DNA from: DAOUMU01 sp034409055
GTDB taxonomy: Bacteria > Chloroflexota > Anaerolineae > 4572-78 > J111
DNA length: 21,270 nucleotides
NCBI GenBank assembly: GCA_034409055.1
Contig: DAOUMU010000559.1
Location: forward strand, 1-21,270
Reading direction: 5' to 3'
Numbering within the stretch: the first letter of the stretch is position 1; every line of letters starts with the position of its first letter. A program made the position numbers and the translations under genes. Shown here piece after piece: positions 1-8,173 of this stretch. Below the pieces are notes generated by a model. That model had not been told where the DNA came from. It searched no databases and saw only the letters and a list, made by a program, of their open reading frames with translations.

Positions 1-120
1 AAAGGTATCTTCTCAAAAAGTAGGGGCGAGGCAACTCGGAGAGCGGGTTGTTTGCTCCGAGACCCCCAATCCGAATTGCCTCGCCCCTACCCCACCCCGA
101 ATTATTGAGATGATACTTCT
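1..120. repeat. Large intergenic palindromic repeat
   Basis: Two 20-bp arms, 20-39 and 71-90, are inverted copies with one mismatch; the left arm starts GTAGGGGCGAGGCAA. Inside them a second short pair, CTCGGAG (35-41) and CTCCGAG (55-61), is also inverted. The outer flanks 1-16 and 105-120 are inverted copies too, with 13 of 16 bases matching. The whole could fold into one long hairpin. It has no coding potential and looks like a dispersed intergenic repeat (REP or MITE-like). The left boundary may be cut by the window edge, so no target duplication can be tested. Confidence 0.75.
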
Positions 121-207
121 GGAGCACCAAAAATGTCTTAGCAAGCGAAACAGGTGGTTTCTGATTTCCAATGGCGGGTAATGAAAAGCGGATACATAAC
201 GGATTAG

Positions 208-799
208 CGGACGCTGACCATCGGCAATGTGCCGGCCCTGGCCTTACGGGTCTCTTACGTGGGGGAACTGGGCTGGGAGATTTATACCCTGACCGAGTAT
301 GGCCTTAAATTATGGGATACGCTCTGGGAAGCCGGTCAAGCTCATGGGGTGATTGCCGGCGGGGCGGGGCCTTTGACTCGCTGCGGCTGGAGAAAGGCTA
401 TCGCCTCTGGGGAGCGGACATTCATACCGAATACAATCCCTACGAAGCCGGCCTGGCCTGGGCGGTCAGGCTGGACAAGGAGGATTTTCTGGGGCGGGAG
501 GCACTGTTGCAGATCAAGGAGACAGGCGTCAGCCGTAAGCTATGCTGTATGACCTTTGATGACCCTATGGGGTAGCCCTGGGCAAAGAACCAATTCTGTC
601 CGGCGATCAGGTGTTGGGGTACGTCACCAGTGCCAATTATGGCTACGCTGTGGGTAAGTGGATCGTGTATGGCTATTTGCCCCTGGAATACACTGCTAAA
701 GGGATGAAAGTCGAAGTAGCCTATTTCGATCAGCGCCATAGAGCGACCGTGGTCAAAGGGCCACTCTATGATCCAGAGGGCAAGAAGTTGAAATCCTGA
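208..799 (+). pseudogene. Decayed GcvT-like aminomethyltransferase domain (C-terminal part)
   Basis: Three reading frames join into one GcvT-type folate-binding domain of the kind found in glycine-cleavage T protein or at the C-terminus of dimethylglycine/sarcosine dehydrogenases. Frame 1 (208-about 366) reads RTLTIGNVPALALRVSYVGE, then LGWEIY. Frame 3 (about 366-575) gives FDSLRLEKGYRLWG and NPYEAGLAWAV. Frame 2 (about 573-799) gives VALGKEPILSGDQVLGYVTS and ends PLYDPEGKKLKS. A TAG at 205-207 closes frame 1 upstream and no N-terminal part is seen. The frame breaks fall at G-rich tracts (361-369 and 570-573), so sequencing indels could explain them; the missing front half argues for real decay. 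The intact protein would transfer a one-carbon unit to tetrahydrofolate. Family assignment is firm; the exact subfamily is not. Confidence 0.8.
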
Positions 800-1689
800 A
801 AGACTGGCTTTAGAAATGGGGACGGAATTAAGTCGGTCGAGGGAGGGGGTGCATAAGAGGATAAAAACATCGTCTGGAACCTATTTTGCATAAATATCAA
901 CTTATGGTATGATTGAAATTGTTTACGGATACAAGTAATATCAGTCTGTTTTTGGTGCGGATTAAATAGATGATGCCGCATATTGGCGGCAAGATAAGCC
1001 ACCGGTAACCTCTTGGAGGGTGTTGAACCCATCCTAATTTTTATCTCGCTGCGCACTTCGACTTCTACGGCAGCAAATTCCGACCTCTTATCCTTTGTAT
1101 CTAACCTCTCTGGCTTGTGTTGGCTTATTGTTAGCTTAGTCGTCATATTGCCCTGCAGGCATCAGAGTCATGAATGAAAATGGGGAGGGGGAAATACCGC
1201 TCGACTAACTGGCGACGTAGCCCCTCACCCCCCCTGACCTATGGCGTATTTTTGTACTAAATTGGGAGTGGGGCTTGGCAGCAGTTTGCCGATATTCCCT
1301 GTATCCTTTCCTAACGCCAGAATTCCCGTATTTTGACACAGTTCTACGTATTGTCTAATTAAAGAGAACGAGCCGATGCCCTGATTCTGATCTACCAATG
1401 AAGGAGGTGATGCCACAGAATCGAACTTCGTTTACTCTGTCTTATGTAAGGTTTTATCGGCGATGGTGAGATGTATTTCCAGGCATAGACGTAGTAACTA
1501 CGCTATGAATGAGAAATGACAGCGTGCTGGTTGATTCTTCAGGATTGATCGGAGCGTTACTTTAACCCTTGGGCACCGGTGCAAGTGTCGTCAGATTCCC
1601 TAATAATATATCGGGGCATCGTGATACCATCGCTCTAGCTTAGAATACTTTTATTGTTAAGAAAGGCTTATTAAAAAGGAGGAAAAAAA
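800..1689. other. 890-bp stretch with no convincing gene
   Basis: No open frame here has a recognisable product or a good ribosome site. Reverse frames at 766-1146 and 1225-1416 have low-complexity, unrecognisable translations. A perfect 10-bp palindrome GCACCGGTGC lies at 1573-1582, about 108 bp before the binding-protein gene, and could be an operator. AT-rich TAATAATATA follows at 1601-1610 but no good -35 box pairs with it. The region is most likely gene remnants plus the control region of the importer operon. Confidence 0.5.
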
Positions 1690-3393
1690 GTGAGAAAGCC
1701 TGAGATTTCTGAAAAACAGATGGAAAAGGTTCATCCTTACATTCCGGAAGTTTACAGCCTGCTCAAACAGGGCCGTGTCTCTCGTCGTGATTTTTTACGC
1801 ATGGCCACGCTACTGGGGATGTCGGCCGGGGCAGCAATGGTTGCTGCGCAATGTGGCGCGCCAGCCCAACCGGCCGCGCCGGCCGGTGGTGAAGAAGCAC
1901 CGGCCGGTGAAGAGGCAGCCCCGGCCGGCGGTATCAAGCGGGGTGGTACCTGGAAGTCTTCTATGAATCTTCAGCTTCTTGACCACCCGGCCCGCCTGTC
2001 CTGGGTTGAGGGTGCCAATATTGTCCGCCAGTTTGGTGAGTACCTGACCGAAACCGGCCCGGACAACATTACCCGGCCCTACCTGCTCGACCGGTGGGAA
2101 GCCAGTGATGACGTTAAAACCTGGGACCTGTATCTGAGAAAGGGCATCAAGTGGAACAACGGTGACGAATTTACTGCCGAAGACGTGCTGTTCACCTTCG
2201 GCGAGTGGCTCAACGAGGACGTTGGTTCTTCCATGCTGGGGCTGCTTGCCTATCTGCGGGGGATGCAGGACGTGGAGAAGGTGGACGACTACCACGTTCG
2301 CTTGCACTTGCAATACGGCGATATCGCCGTGCCTGAGCACCTGTTCCACTACCCGGCCATCGTCCTGCACCGCGACTTTGAGGGCGATATTATCAAGAAA
2401 CCGGTCGGCACCGGTGCCTTCACCCTGGAGGAGTATGCTGAGGGTGAGCGGGCTGTGTTCAAGCGCCGTGAAGATTACTGGAAGATGGGAGAGGATGGCC
2501 AGCCGCTGCCCTACCTGGATGAGTTGATCTACGTCTCGACCGACAAAGATGCCGGGGTGGCGGCCTTGCAGTCCGCCCAGGTTGATACCCTGTATGACCC
2601 GCGCCCCACCGATTTCCAGGCGTTGAAGGACAATCCTGACCTGACCGTGCGCGCGGCCAGCACCTCGCAGTGCCTGATCGGGCGCATGCGGGTGGACCTG
2701 GAGCCATGGGATGACAATCGGGTGCGCACGGCCCTCAAGATGTGCCAGGATCGAGCCAAGATCTTGCAGCTTTCCTACTTCGGCGAGGGTGATCTGTCCA
2801 TCGACGCCCACGCCGCGCCAGTCCATCCAGCCTATTGTGAGAAGCCTATTCCCAAGTACGATCCCGAGGGCGCCAAGGCGCTGTTGCAGGAATACGCGGA
2901 CGAGAAGGGCATCTCTCTGCCATTGAAGGTCACCTTGGCCACCAAGAACGACCAGGCCGAGCCGGAGATCGCCCAGGCGTTGAAGGAGTTGGCCGCGCCG
3001 GGTGGCTTTGATATCGCCCTGGATATCACCGAGCCGGCCGGTTACTGGGACCGCTGGACCGAGGTGGATCTGGGCATTACCTCCTGGACGCACCGCCCAC
3101 TGGCCGTGATGGTCATGCCACTGGCCTACACCAAGGAGGCGATCGGCAACTGGAACGAGACACGCTGGACGGATCCCGAGTTCGAGGAGCTCCTACGCGA
3201 GGCACAGGGTACGCTGGACGTCGAGGCCCGACGCAGCATCATGTGCAAGCTGGAAGACATCCAGCAGGAACGCGGCTCGATCTTTAACAGCTACTGGAAG
3301 AAGGTGTGGAATATCACCAACTCCAAGTTCAAGAATGTCAAAGCCCATCCCACTGCCTACGACCTGCTCTACGATGTCTGGCTGGAGGCCTAA
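1690..3393 (+). CDS. ABC transporter substrate-binding protein, family 5 (peptide/opine/nickel type)
   Basis: This 567-residue protein should capture a small solute such as a peptide outside the membrane and hand it to the permeases encoded downstream. The GTG start is set by AAGGAGG at about 1676-1682. After a 28-residue extension comes a twin-arginine motif, SRRDFLR (31-37), a hydrophobic stretch (38-53) and Cys55 followed by an Ala/Pro/Gly/Glu-rich linker (57-80). That suggests Tat export and lipid anchoring, although Gln at -1 (AAQC) is unusual for a lipobox. The family-5 hallmark GDEFTAEDVLFT is at 158-169, and length and C-terminus are normal for the family. It is the first gene of the importer operon, and a hairpin just after its stop suggests that it is expressed above the permease genes. 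The ligand cannot be deduced. Confidence 0.92.
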   Translation: MRKPEISEKQMEKVHPYIPEVYSLLKQGRVSRRDFLRMATLLGMSAGAAMVAAQCGAPAQPAAPAGGEEAPAGEEAAPAGGIKRGGTWKSSMNLQLLDHPARLSWVEGANIVRQFGEYLTETGPDNITRPYLLDRWEASDDVKTWDLYLRKGIKWNNGDEFTAEDVLFTFGEWLNEDVGSSMLGLLAYLRGMQDVEKVDDYHVRLHLQYGDIAVPEHLFHYPAIVLHRDFEGDIIKKPVGTGAFTLEEYAEGERAVFKRREDYWKMGEDGQPLPYLDELIYVSTDKDAGVAALQSAQVDTLYDPRPTDFQALKDNPDLTVRAASTSQCLIGRMRVDLEPWDDNRVRTALKMCQDRAKILQLSYFGEGDLSIDAHAAPVHPAYCEKPIPKYDPEGAKALLQEYADEKGISLPLKVTLATKNDQAEPEIAQALKELAAPGGFDIALDITEPAGYWDRWTEVDLGITSWTHRPLAVMVMPLAYTKEAIGNWNETRWTDPEFEELLREAQGTLDVEARRSIMCKLEDIQQERGSIFNSYWKKVWNITNSKFKNVKAHPTAYDLLYDVWLEA

Positions 3394-3404
3394 ATCCTTC
3401 GTCT

Positions 3405-3441
3405 AAGTGCCGGCTTGCCAAGCGGTGGCAAGCCGGCACTT
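3405..3441 (+). terminator. Perfect 16-bp hairpin after the binding-protein gene
   Basis: AAGTGCCGGCTTGCCA (3405-3420) pairs perfectly with 3426-3441 around a 5-base loop. No T-run follows, so it is unlikely to stop transcription fully. Known operons of this type often carry such a hairpin between binding protein and permease, where it gives partial termination or protects the upstream mRNA. Confidence 0.7.
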
Positions 3442-3489
3442 CATTAGTAATATCCCATTAACGAACACCCTTACCCGGTTATTAGTATT

Positions 3490-3523
3490 CAGTCAATCAC
3501 TGTTCACTGATGACTGATAACTG
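3490..3523. repeat. Stuttering CTGAT/CACTG repeat tract
   Basis: The tract reads as degenerate short units (CAGTCAATCACTG, TTCACTGATGACTGATAACTG split into shorter units) between the binding-protein and permease genes. It resembles the tract at 5947-6016. It does not code and probably represents a small dispersed repeat. Confidence 0.45.
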
Positions 3524-3555
3524 CTTTTAGATGCTTCCAATGGAGGATTAAGCTT

Positions 3556-4854
3556 ATGGCTCGATTTATTATCCGTAGTATTGTGTCGACAATTGTCACC
3601 ATGCTCTTGGTGTCCATTGCCCTTTTCTTGCTCATCGAAGTGGGTAGTGGCGATATCACCGTCAAGATTTTGGGAGTCTTTTCCACGCCGGAGCAGCGAG
3701 CTTCTTACCGGGCTCAGTTGGGCCTGAATGACCCGGTCTGGCTGCGGTATTTTGACTGGCTGATCGGCAATGATTGGCGGGCCAGTCGTCGGGTTGGCTA
3801 TCCCCTAGTCACGGCCGAGAACCCCCAAACGGGCGAGCTAGAGTGGTGGGCCGATGTCGACGGGCAGTTAAGCCGCTGGAAATTGGAAGAGGGCCGGTTG
3901 CTGGCCCTGAAACGACAAGAAGACGGCTCGACCACGTCTCACCTGGTGAGTGGTGCCTGGAAAACTGACGACCAAGGTCGAGAATTCTTCTGGGGTCTTG
4001 ATACCAAGAACAATGCCGTCAAGTGGGTGCGGGGCGAAGGTGCCGAAGTCTGGGTGCTGACCAAGGCCGGCCTACGTAAGGAAGGAGATGGTCCCCAGGA
4101 GTACGTCCCTCTACGCAAGGGGATGCTGCGGGGGGATCCTGGCAAGTCCCTCCAGTTCGGCCGGCCGGTGGCCTCGATCCTGTTCCCCCGGGTGCGCAAT
4201 ACGCTGGTCTTGGCTGGAGTGGCTTTCATTATTGTTATGCCGTTGGCGCTCTTATTTGGTATTCTGGCCGGCATCAACGAGGGGAGGCCCCTGGACCGTT
4301 TCATTTCCATTACCAGTCTGGGGGCGACGGCCACACCGGAATTTGTGACCGGTATCTTTTTAATTTTGATCTTGGGCATCTGGCTCAAGGTCTTGCCGGC
4401 GGTGGCCATCTTCACCAGTGCCGACGCTATTTTCGAAGATCCGACCCTCTTGGCTTTGCCGGTGCTTACCCTGACCGCCGTTGAATTGGGCTACGTCGTC
4501 CGCATGACCCGGGCCAGTATGGTCGAGGTGATGGACTCGGCCTACATCCGCACGGCTATTCTCAAGGGCATGCCCTATCGACGGGTGGTCCTGCGCCATG
4601 CCGTGCGCAACGCCCTGATGGCGCCCATCACCATCATCATGCTGCACGTCAATTGGTTGATCGGCGGCGTCGTGGTGGTGGAGGCTATCTTTGGCTATCC
4701 GGGACTGGGTAAATATATCTACGATGCGGCCATCTTCGGCGACTTCAACTCGGTGGAAGCGGCGGCCATGTTAACGGTGACCATTGCTGTTGGCACCCGG
4801 ATCATTGGCGATCTGGCCTATACTTTCCTCAACCCGCGTATTCGTTATGCCTGA
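3556..4854 (+). CDS. ABC transporter permease, DppB-like, with a large loop insertion
   Basis: Inner-membrane permease of the DppB/OppB class. The ATG follows TGGAGGATTAAGCTT. TM1 is at about 8-28; further hydrophobic helices are at about 214-240, 252-282, 298-318, 353-378 and 402-424. The cytoplasmic EAA loop that contacts the ATPase is at 327-346 (MDSAYIRTAILKGMPYRRVV). At 432 residues it is about 100 longer than typical members. The extra part, about 72-190, splits the usual WL-x-G ... GD-x-G-x-S region: WLIGN is at 68-72 and GDPGKSL at 193-199. The insert is hydrophilic, rich in Trp and charge, and by topology lies outside the membrane. It pairs with the DppC-like permease encoded next. 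Confidence 0.93.
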   Translation: MARFIIRSIVSTIVTMLLVSIALFLLIEVGSGDITVKILGVFSTPEQRASYRAQLGLNDPVWLRYFDWLIGNDWRASRRVGYPLVTAENPQTGELEWWADVDGQLSRWKLEEGRLLALKRQEDGSTTSHLVSGAWKTDDQGREFFWGLDTKNNAVKWVRGEGAEVWVLTKAGLRKEGDGPQEYVPLRKGMLRGDPGKSLQFGRPVASILFPRVRNTLVLAGVAFIIVMPLALLFGILAGINEGRPLDRFISITSLGATATPEFVTGIFLILILGIWLKVLPAVAIFTSADAIFEDPTLLALPVLTLTAVELGYVVRMTRASMVEVMDSAYIRTAILKGMPYRRVVLRHAVRNALMAPITIIMLHVNWLIGGVVVVEAIFGYPGLGKYIYDAAIFGDFNSVEAAAMLTVTIAVGTRIIGDLAYTFLNPRIRYA

Positions 4855-4893
4855 CGCAGGAGGTTAGAAGAGTTTGGGCTCAAAAGACTGACA

Positions 4894-4948
4894 TGTTGGG
4901 TGTTGCGTGTTGCGTGATGAATTTTTACGCAACACGCAACACCCAACA
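4894..4948. repeat. Perfect 22-bp inverted repeat made of GTTGCGT units
   Basis: Arms 4894-4915 and 4927-4948 are exact reverse complements around an 11-base loop (GATGAATTTTT). Each arm contains tandem GTTGCGT-type units. It sits between the two permease genes and would fold into a very stable RNA hairpin. No direct-repeat target duplication is visible beside it. Confidence 0.85.
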
Positions 4949-5024
4949 CGAACTTGCTTGGTACTGGTGGAAAACTTGTCTGAATAATAACTATAGCTAA
5001 CCACTGAATTTTAAGGAGGTATTT

Positions 5025-5948
5025 ATGGCTGTAGCGCAACCAACCGCAGGGATGGTGTCCCGTCCATCGCGCTGGCAGACTATGTGGAAAAATATATCGA
5101 TCGTTTTCGAATCCCGGGTGGCCACTGTCGGTATGGCGATGGTACTCTTCTGGGTCCTTTTGGCGCTCATTTCGCTTTTTTGGACCCCTAATGACCCTAA
5201 CGCCTCTGATTTTGTGCAGAACCTCCCGCCCAATGCCCAAAACTGGCTGGGCACCGATCATCTGGGACGTGATATCCTCTCCCGCTTGATGCAGGGCACT
5301 CAGGTTATTCTCTTAAAAACGCGTTTGCCCGGGGGGGATTTCTCTCTACCGATTGGTGTAGCGATTTGGGGGGTGATCGGCTCGGTGATAGTCGGATCGT
5401 TTCTGGGACTTATCGCCGGCTATGTGGGCGGCTGGTGGGACCAGATCACGATGCAAGTGCTTGATGCGCTGATTGCGTTTCCGGTTATTGTACTCTACCT
5501 GGTGGTCATTGCCGCCTTGGGGCAGGGGGACCTGGTAGTAATTTTGGCCATTACTATCACCGGCGCACCCGGGGTAGCCCGGCTGGTCCGCAGCCTGGCT
5601 CTGGACATCAAAACGCGTGACTACATCCGGGCCGCCGAGACGCGGGGTGAGAGTGTCTGGTACATTATGTATTTGGAAATTTTGCCCAACGCGCGCGGAC
5701 CATTGCTGGTTGACTCTATGTTGCGGGTGGGCTATGCCATCTTTGCCATCGGCACACTCGGTTTTCTGGGTATCGGCCTGCCCCCGCCAGACCCTGATTG
5801 GGGGAACATGGTCAACGAGGCCCGTCGGAATATCTTTGCTAATCCCCTGGCGGTGATCTGGCCGGCGCTGGCCATTGCCACCCTGGTGATTGGGCTGAAC
5901 CTGTTTGCCGATGGCCTGCGGGAAGAGTTAACCCGGTATCAGAAATAG
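5025..5948 (+). CDS. ABC transporter permease, DppC-like
   Basis: Second permease subunit, 307 residues, normal for the DppC/OppC class. The ATG follows a strong AAGGAGG at 5013-5019. TM1 is at about 35-54. The conserved periplasmic motif LGTDHLGRDILSRL is at 75-88. Further helices lie at about 108-132, 148-166, 170-185, 232-252 and 275-295. The EAA loop DYIRAAETRGESVWYIMYLE is at 199-218, and the typical FLGIGLPPP--DWG motif at 247-260. It should form a heterodimer with the DppB-like subunit. A 164-bp gap with an inverted repeat separates the two genes. Confidence 0.95.
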   Translation: MAVAQPTAGMVSRPSRWQTMWKNISIVFESRVATVGMAMVLFWVLLALISLFWTPNDPNASDFVQNLPPNAQNWLGTDHLGRDILSRLMQGTQVILLKTRLPGGDFSLPIGVAIWGVIGSVIVGSFLGLIAGYVGGWWDQITMQVLDALIAFPVIVLYLVVIAALGQGDLVVILAITITGAPGVARLVRSLALDIKTRDYIRAAETRGESVWYIMYLEILPNARGPLLVDSMLRVGYAIFAIGTLGFLGIGLPPPDPDWGNMVNEARRNIFANPLAVIWPALAIATLVIGLNLFADGLREELTRYQK

Positions 5949-6016
5949 CTATCAGCTTTCAGCCATCAGTTTTCAGTTTATAAACCAAAAGCTGAAGCCG
6001 AATGCTGAATACTGAG
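5947..6016. repeat. Imperfect inverted repeat of CTTTCAG/CATCAG units
   Basis: The left half (5947-5976) is a run of CAG-ended units (ATCAG, TTTCAG, CCATCAG, TTTTCAG). The right half (5991-6016) holds GCTGAA, GCCGAA, TGCTGAA and TACTGAG units, roughly the reverse complement. The centre is AT-rich. It lies between the permease and ATPase genes and is non-coding. Confidence 0.55.
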
Positions 6017-6040
6017 TGCTTAATAAGTAGAGGAGAACAA

Positions 6041-8173
6041 ATGGCTGAATTAGAGAAAGCAGATAACGGCTTTGACTACAAAGCCCCTGTCCTCAAGCTG
6101 GAAAATGTGGCAGTGGCTTATAAAGTGCGAGGCGGTGAAATTGAAGCCGTCCAGAACGTTTCCTTTGAGATTGGCAGAGGCGAAGCGCACGGTATCGTCG
6201 GCGAGTCGGGCTGTGGCAAAAGTACCGTGGCCTGGGCCATTCTCAATTTTTTGGGGGCCAACGGTTACGTGAAACGAGGCAGCATCAAGTTCCTGGGCCA
6301 GGAACTGGTCGGCAAGAGTGGGGAGGAGCTACGCCGGCTGCGAGGCGACCAGATTGGTATGGTCTATCAGGATCCTATGCAGGCCCTCAATCCCTCTATG
6401 CGCCTCGGCGACCAGATGAAAGAGGTGCTGACCGTCCACCGGGGCATGAGTGACCAGGAATCTGAAGAGCGTTGTATCCAGATGCTGGAGCGGGTCTACA
6501 TGCCCGATGCGGCTAACGTGATGAAGCGCTACCCCCACCAAATCTCCGGCGGTCAGCAGCAGCGGGTGGTCATTGGCATGGCCCTGCTCAATAACCCGGC
6601 TTTGCTGATTATGGATGAGCCAACCACGGCCCTGGATGTGACCGTTGAAGCGGCCGTGCTCGACCTGATCGCTGATTTGCGGCGTGATTTCGATACGGCT
6701 ATTATGTACATCACCCACAATCTGGGGGTGGTGGCCCGGGTTTCCACCCGGGTGGGGGTCATGTATGCCGGGGAGATGGTCGAGCGGGCCACGGTTAAGG
6801 AGATTTTTAAACGTCCCCAGCATCCCTATACTCAGGGCTTGGTCCGCTGTGTGCCCAAACTGGGGGCCGACAAGGCCAGTAGCTTACTCTACCCCATCCG
6901 GGGTCGAGTACCACCGCCAAATGCTCGTCCCTCCGGCTGTATCTTTGGTCCCCGTTGTGATTATGTCCGGGATCGTTGTCGAGAGGAACGCCCTCAGTTG
7001 CGCCAGTTGCATGGGAGTTGGGTGCGTTGTCACTTTGCCGAAGAGATCGACCCGGCCCAATGGACACCTTCTGAAGAGATTATGCCGCCCACCATCACCG
7101 TCGATAAAGGTCCGGCGGAACCCCTCATCGAGTTGAATGACCTGAAAAAATATTACGAAGTGCAGGGCAGTTCGCTGAAAGATGTCCTGGGCTTCGGTGA
7201 AAAACGTTATGTGAAAGCGGTTGAAGACGCCACCTTTAGCGTACCCAAGGGAAAGACACTGGGGATTGTGGGTGAATCAGGCTGTGGCAAGAGCACCCTG
7301 ATTAAAACCATCATTGGGCTGGAAGATAGCACCGCTGGCGAGGCTAAATTCTTGGGGTTTGACATCACCGGCAATATCTCGACCCGGACTGAAAAACTTA
7401 TTCAGGAACTGCAGATGGTCTTCCAGAACCCCGACTCGACTATGAACCCCTCTTATACGGTCTTTCAACAGATTGCCCGGCCAATGAAGCGTTTCGGTAC
7501 CGTGTCCGGGAATCAGATCCGTGACGAAGTCATCAAACTGCTGGAAGCCGTGCGTCTGGGGGCCAATTATCTGGATCGTTTACCTCGCCAACTCAGCGGC
7601 GGTGAAAAACAACGGGTCGGTATTGCCCGAGCTCTGGCCAGCCGGCCTGACCTGGTCTTGTGTGACGAACCGGTCAGTGCCCTGGATGTGTCGGTTCAGG
7701 CGGCTGTCCTCAATCTGTTGCTGGAAATCCAGCAAGAGTACAACACCACGATGCTCTTCATTGCCCATGATTTGAGTGTGGTTCGCTTTTTCTCGGATCA
7801 GGTGGCGGTGATGTACCTGGGCCAGATCATGGAGATTGGTCCGGCCGAGGCCATTTATGCGCCGCCCTACCACCCCTATACCGAGGCTTTGCTGTCGGCC
7901 GTGCCCATCCCTGATCCAACGGTTGAGCAGAAGCATATCCGGTTGGAGGGGGCGGTGCCCAGTGCCATCAATCCGCCCAGTGGCTGTCGCTTCCACACCC
8001 GCTGTCCCCGGCGTGAACTACTGCCCGATGGCGGTCAGATCTGTGAAACGGAGGTACCACCCTGGCGTGAAGTGGGCGAAGGACATCGAATCTTCTGCCA
8101 CATTCCAGTTGAAACGTTGCTCACGTTTGAGCCGATCATTGAAACACCAACGGAGGTTGAATATGCTGGTTAA
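6041..8173 (+). CDS. Fused two-domain ABC transporter ATPase (DppD-DppF type)
   Basis: A 710-residue cytoplasmic protein carrying both ATPase domains that usually come as separate DppD and DppF subunits. The start at 6041 is chosen because AGGAG (6031-6035) precedes it; an upstream in-frame ATG at 6002 lies in the repeat. Domain 1: Walker A GESGCGKST (54-62), signature ISGGQQQR (from 168), Walker B with D192-E193. Domain 2: Walker A GESGCGKST (411-419), signature LSGGEKQR (from 518), Walker B with D542-E543. Each is followed by an oligopeptide-type C-terminal region. Each tail has four cysteines (300, 306, 313, 330 and 649, 655, 668, 686), the pattern linked to an iron-sulphur site in some OppD proteins. 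All ATPase motifs look intact. It should power uptake through the two permeases. Confidence 0.96.
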   Translation: MAELEKADNGFDYKAPVLKLENVAVAYKVRGGEIEAVQNVSFEIGRGEAHGIVGESGCGKSTVAWAILNFLGANGYVKRGSIKFLGQELVGKSGEELRRLRGDQIGMVYQDPMQALNPSMRLGDQMKEVLTVHRGMSDQESEERCIQMLERVYMPDAANVMKRYPHQISGGQQQRVVIGMALLNNPALLIMDEPTTALDVTVEAAVLDLIADLRRDFDTAIMYITHNLGVVARVSTRVGVMYAGEMVERATVKEIFKRPQHPYTQGLVRCVPKLGADKASSLLYPIRGRVPPPNARPSGCIFGPRCDYVRDRCREERPQLRQLHGSWVRCHFAEEIDPAQWTPSEEIMPPTITVDKGPAEPLIELNDLKKYYEVQGSSLKDVLGFGEKRYVKAVEDATFSVPKGKTLGIVGESGCGKSTLIKTIIGLEDSTAGEAKFLGFDITGNISTRTEKLIQELQMVFQNPDSTMNPSYTVFQQIARPMKRFGTVSGNQIRDEVIKLLEAVRLGANYLDRLPRQLSGGEKQRVGIARALASRPDLVLCDEPVSALDVSVQAAVLNLLLEIQQEYNTTMLFIAHDLSVVRFFSDQVAVMYLGQIMEIGPAEAIYAPPYHPYTEALLSAVPIPDPTVEQKHIRLEGAVPSAINPPSGCRFHTRCPRRELLPDGGQICETEVPPWREVGEGHRIFCHIPVETLLTFEPIIETPTEVEYAG

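Noticed and set aside
766..1146. Reverse frame of 126 codons in the upstream gap
   Set aside because: It overlaps the GcvT remnant, has no ribosome site and no recognisable sequence.
1401..1415. AAGGAGGTGATGCC resembling a ribosome site, or the anti-SD end of 16S rRNA
   Set aside because: The following frame is only about 19 codons, and the flanks do not resemble the 16S rRNA 3' end.
1810..3093. Long reverse open frame of 427 codons
   Set aside because: It lies wholly inside the binding-protein gene, which has clear family motifs, a leader and a ribosome site. The reverse translation is unrecognisable.
3490..3523. Possible attenuator or riboswitch before the permease gene
   Set aside because: The tract is a degenerate short repeat with no recognisable aptamer or paired terminator.
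7836..8162. N-terminal extension of the CBS protein frame
   Set aside because: It lies inside the ATPase gene in another frame; the ATG at 8163 has a good ribosome site and begins exactly at the CBS domain.
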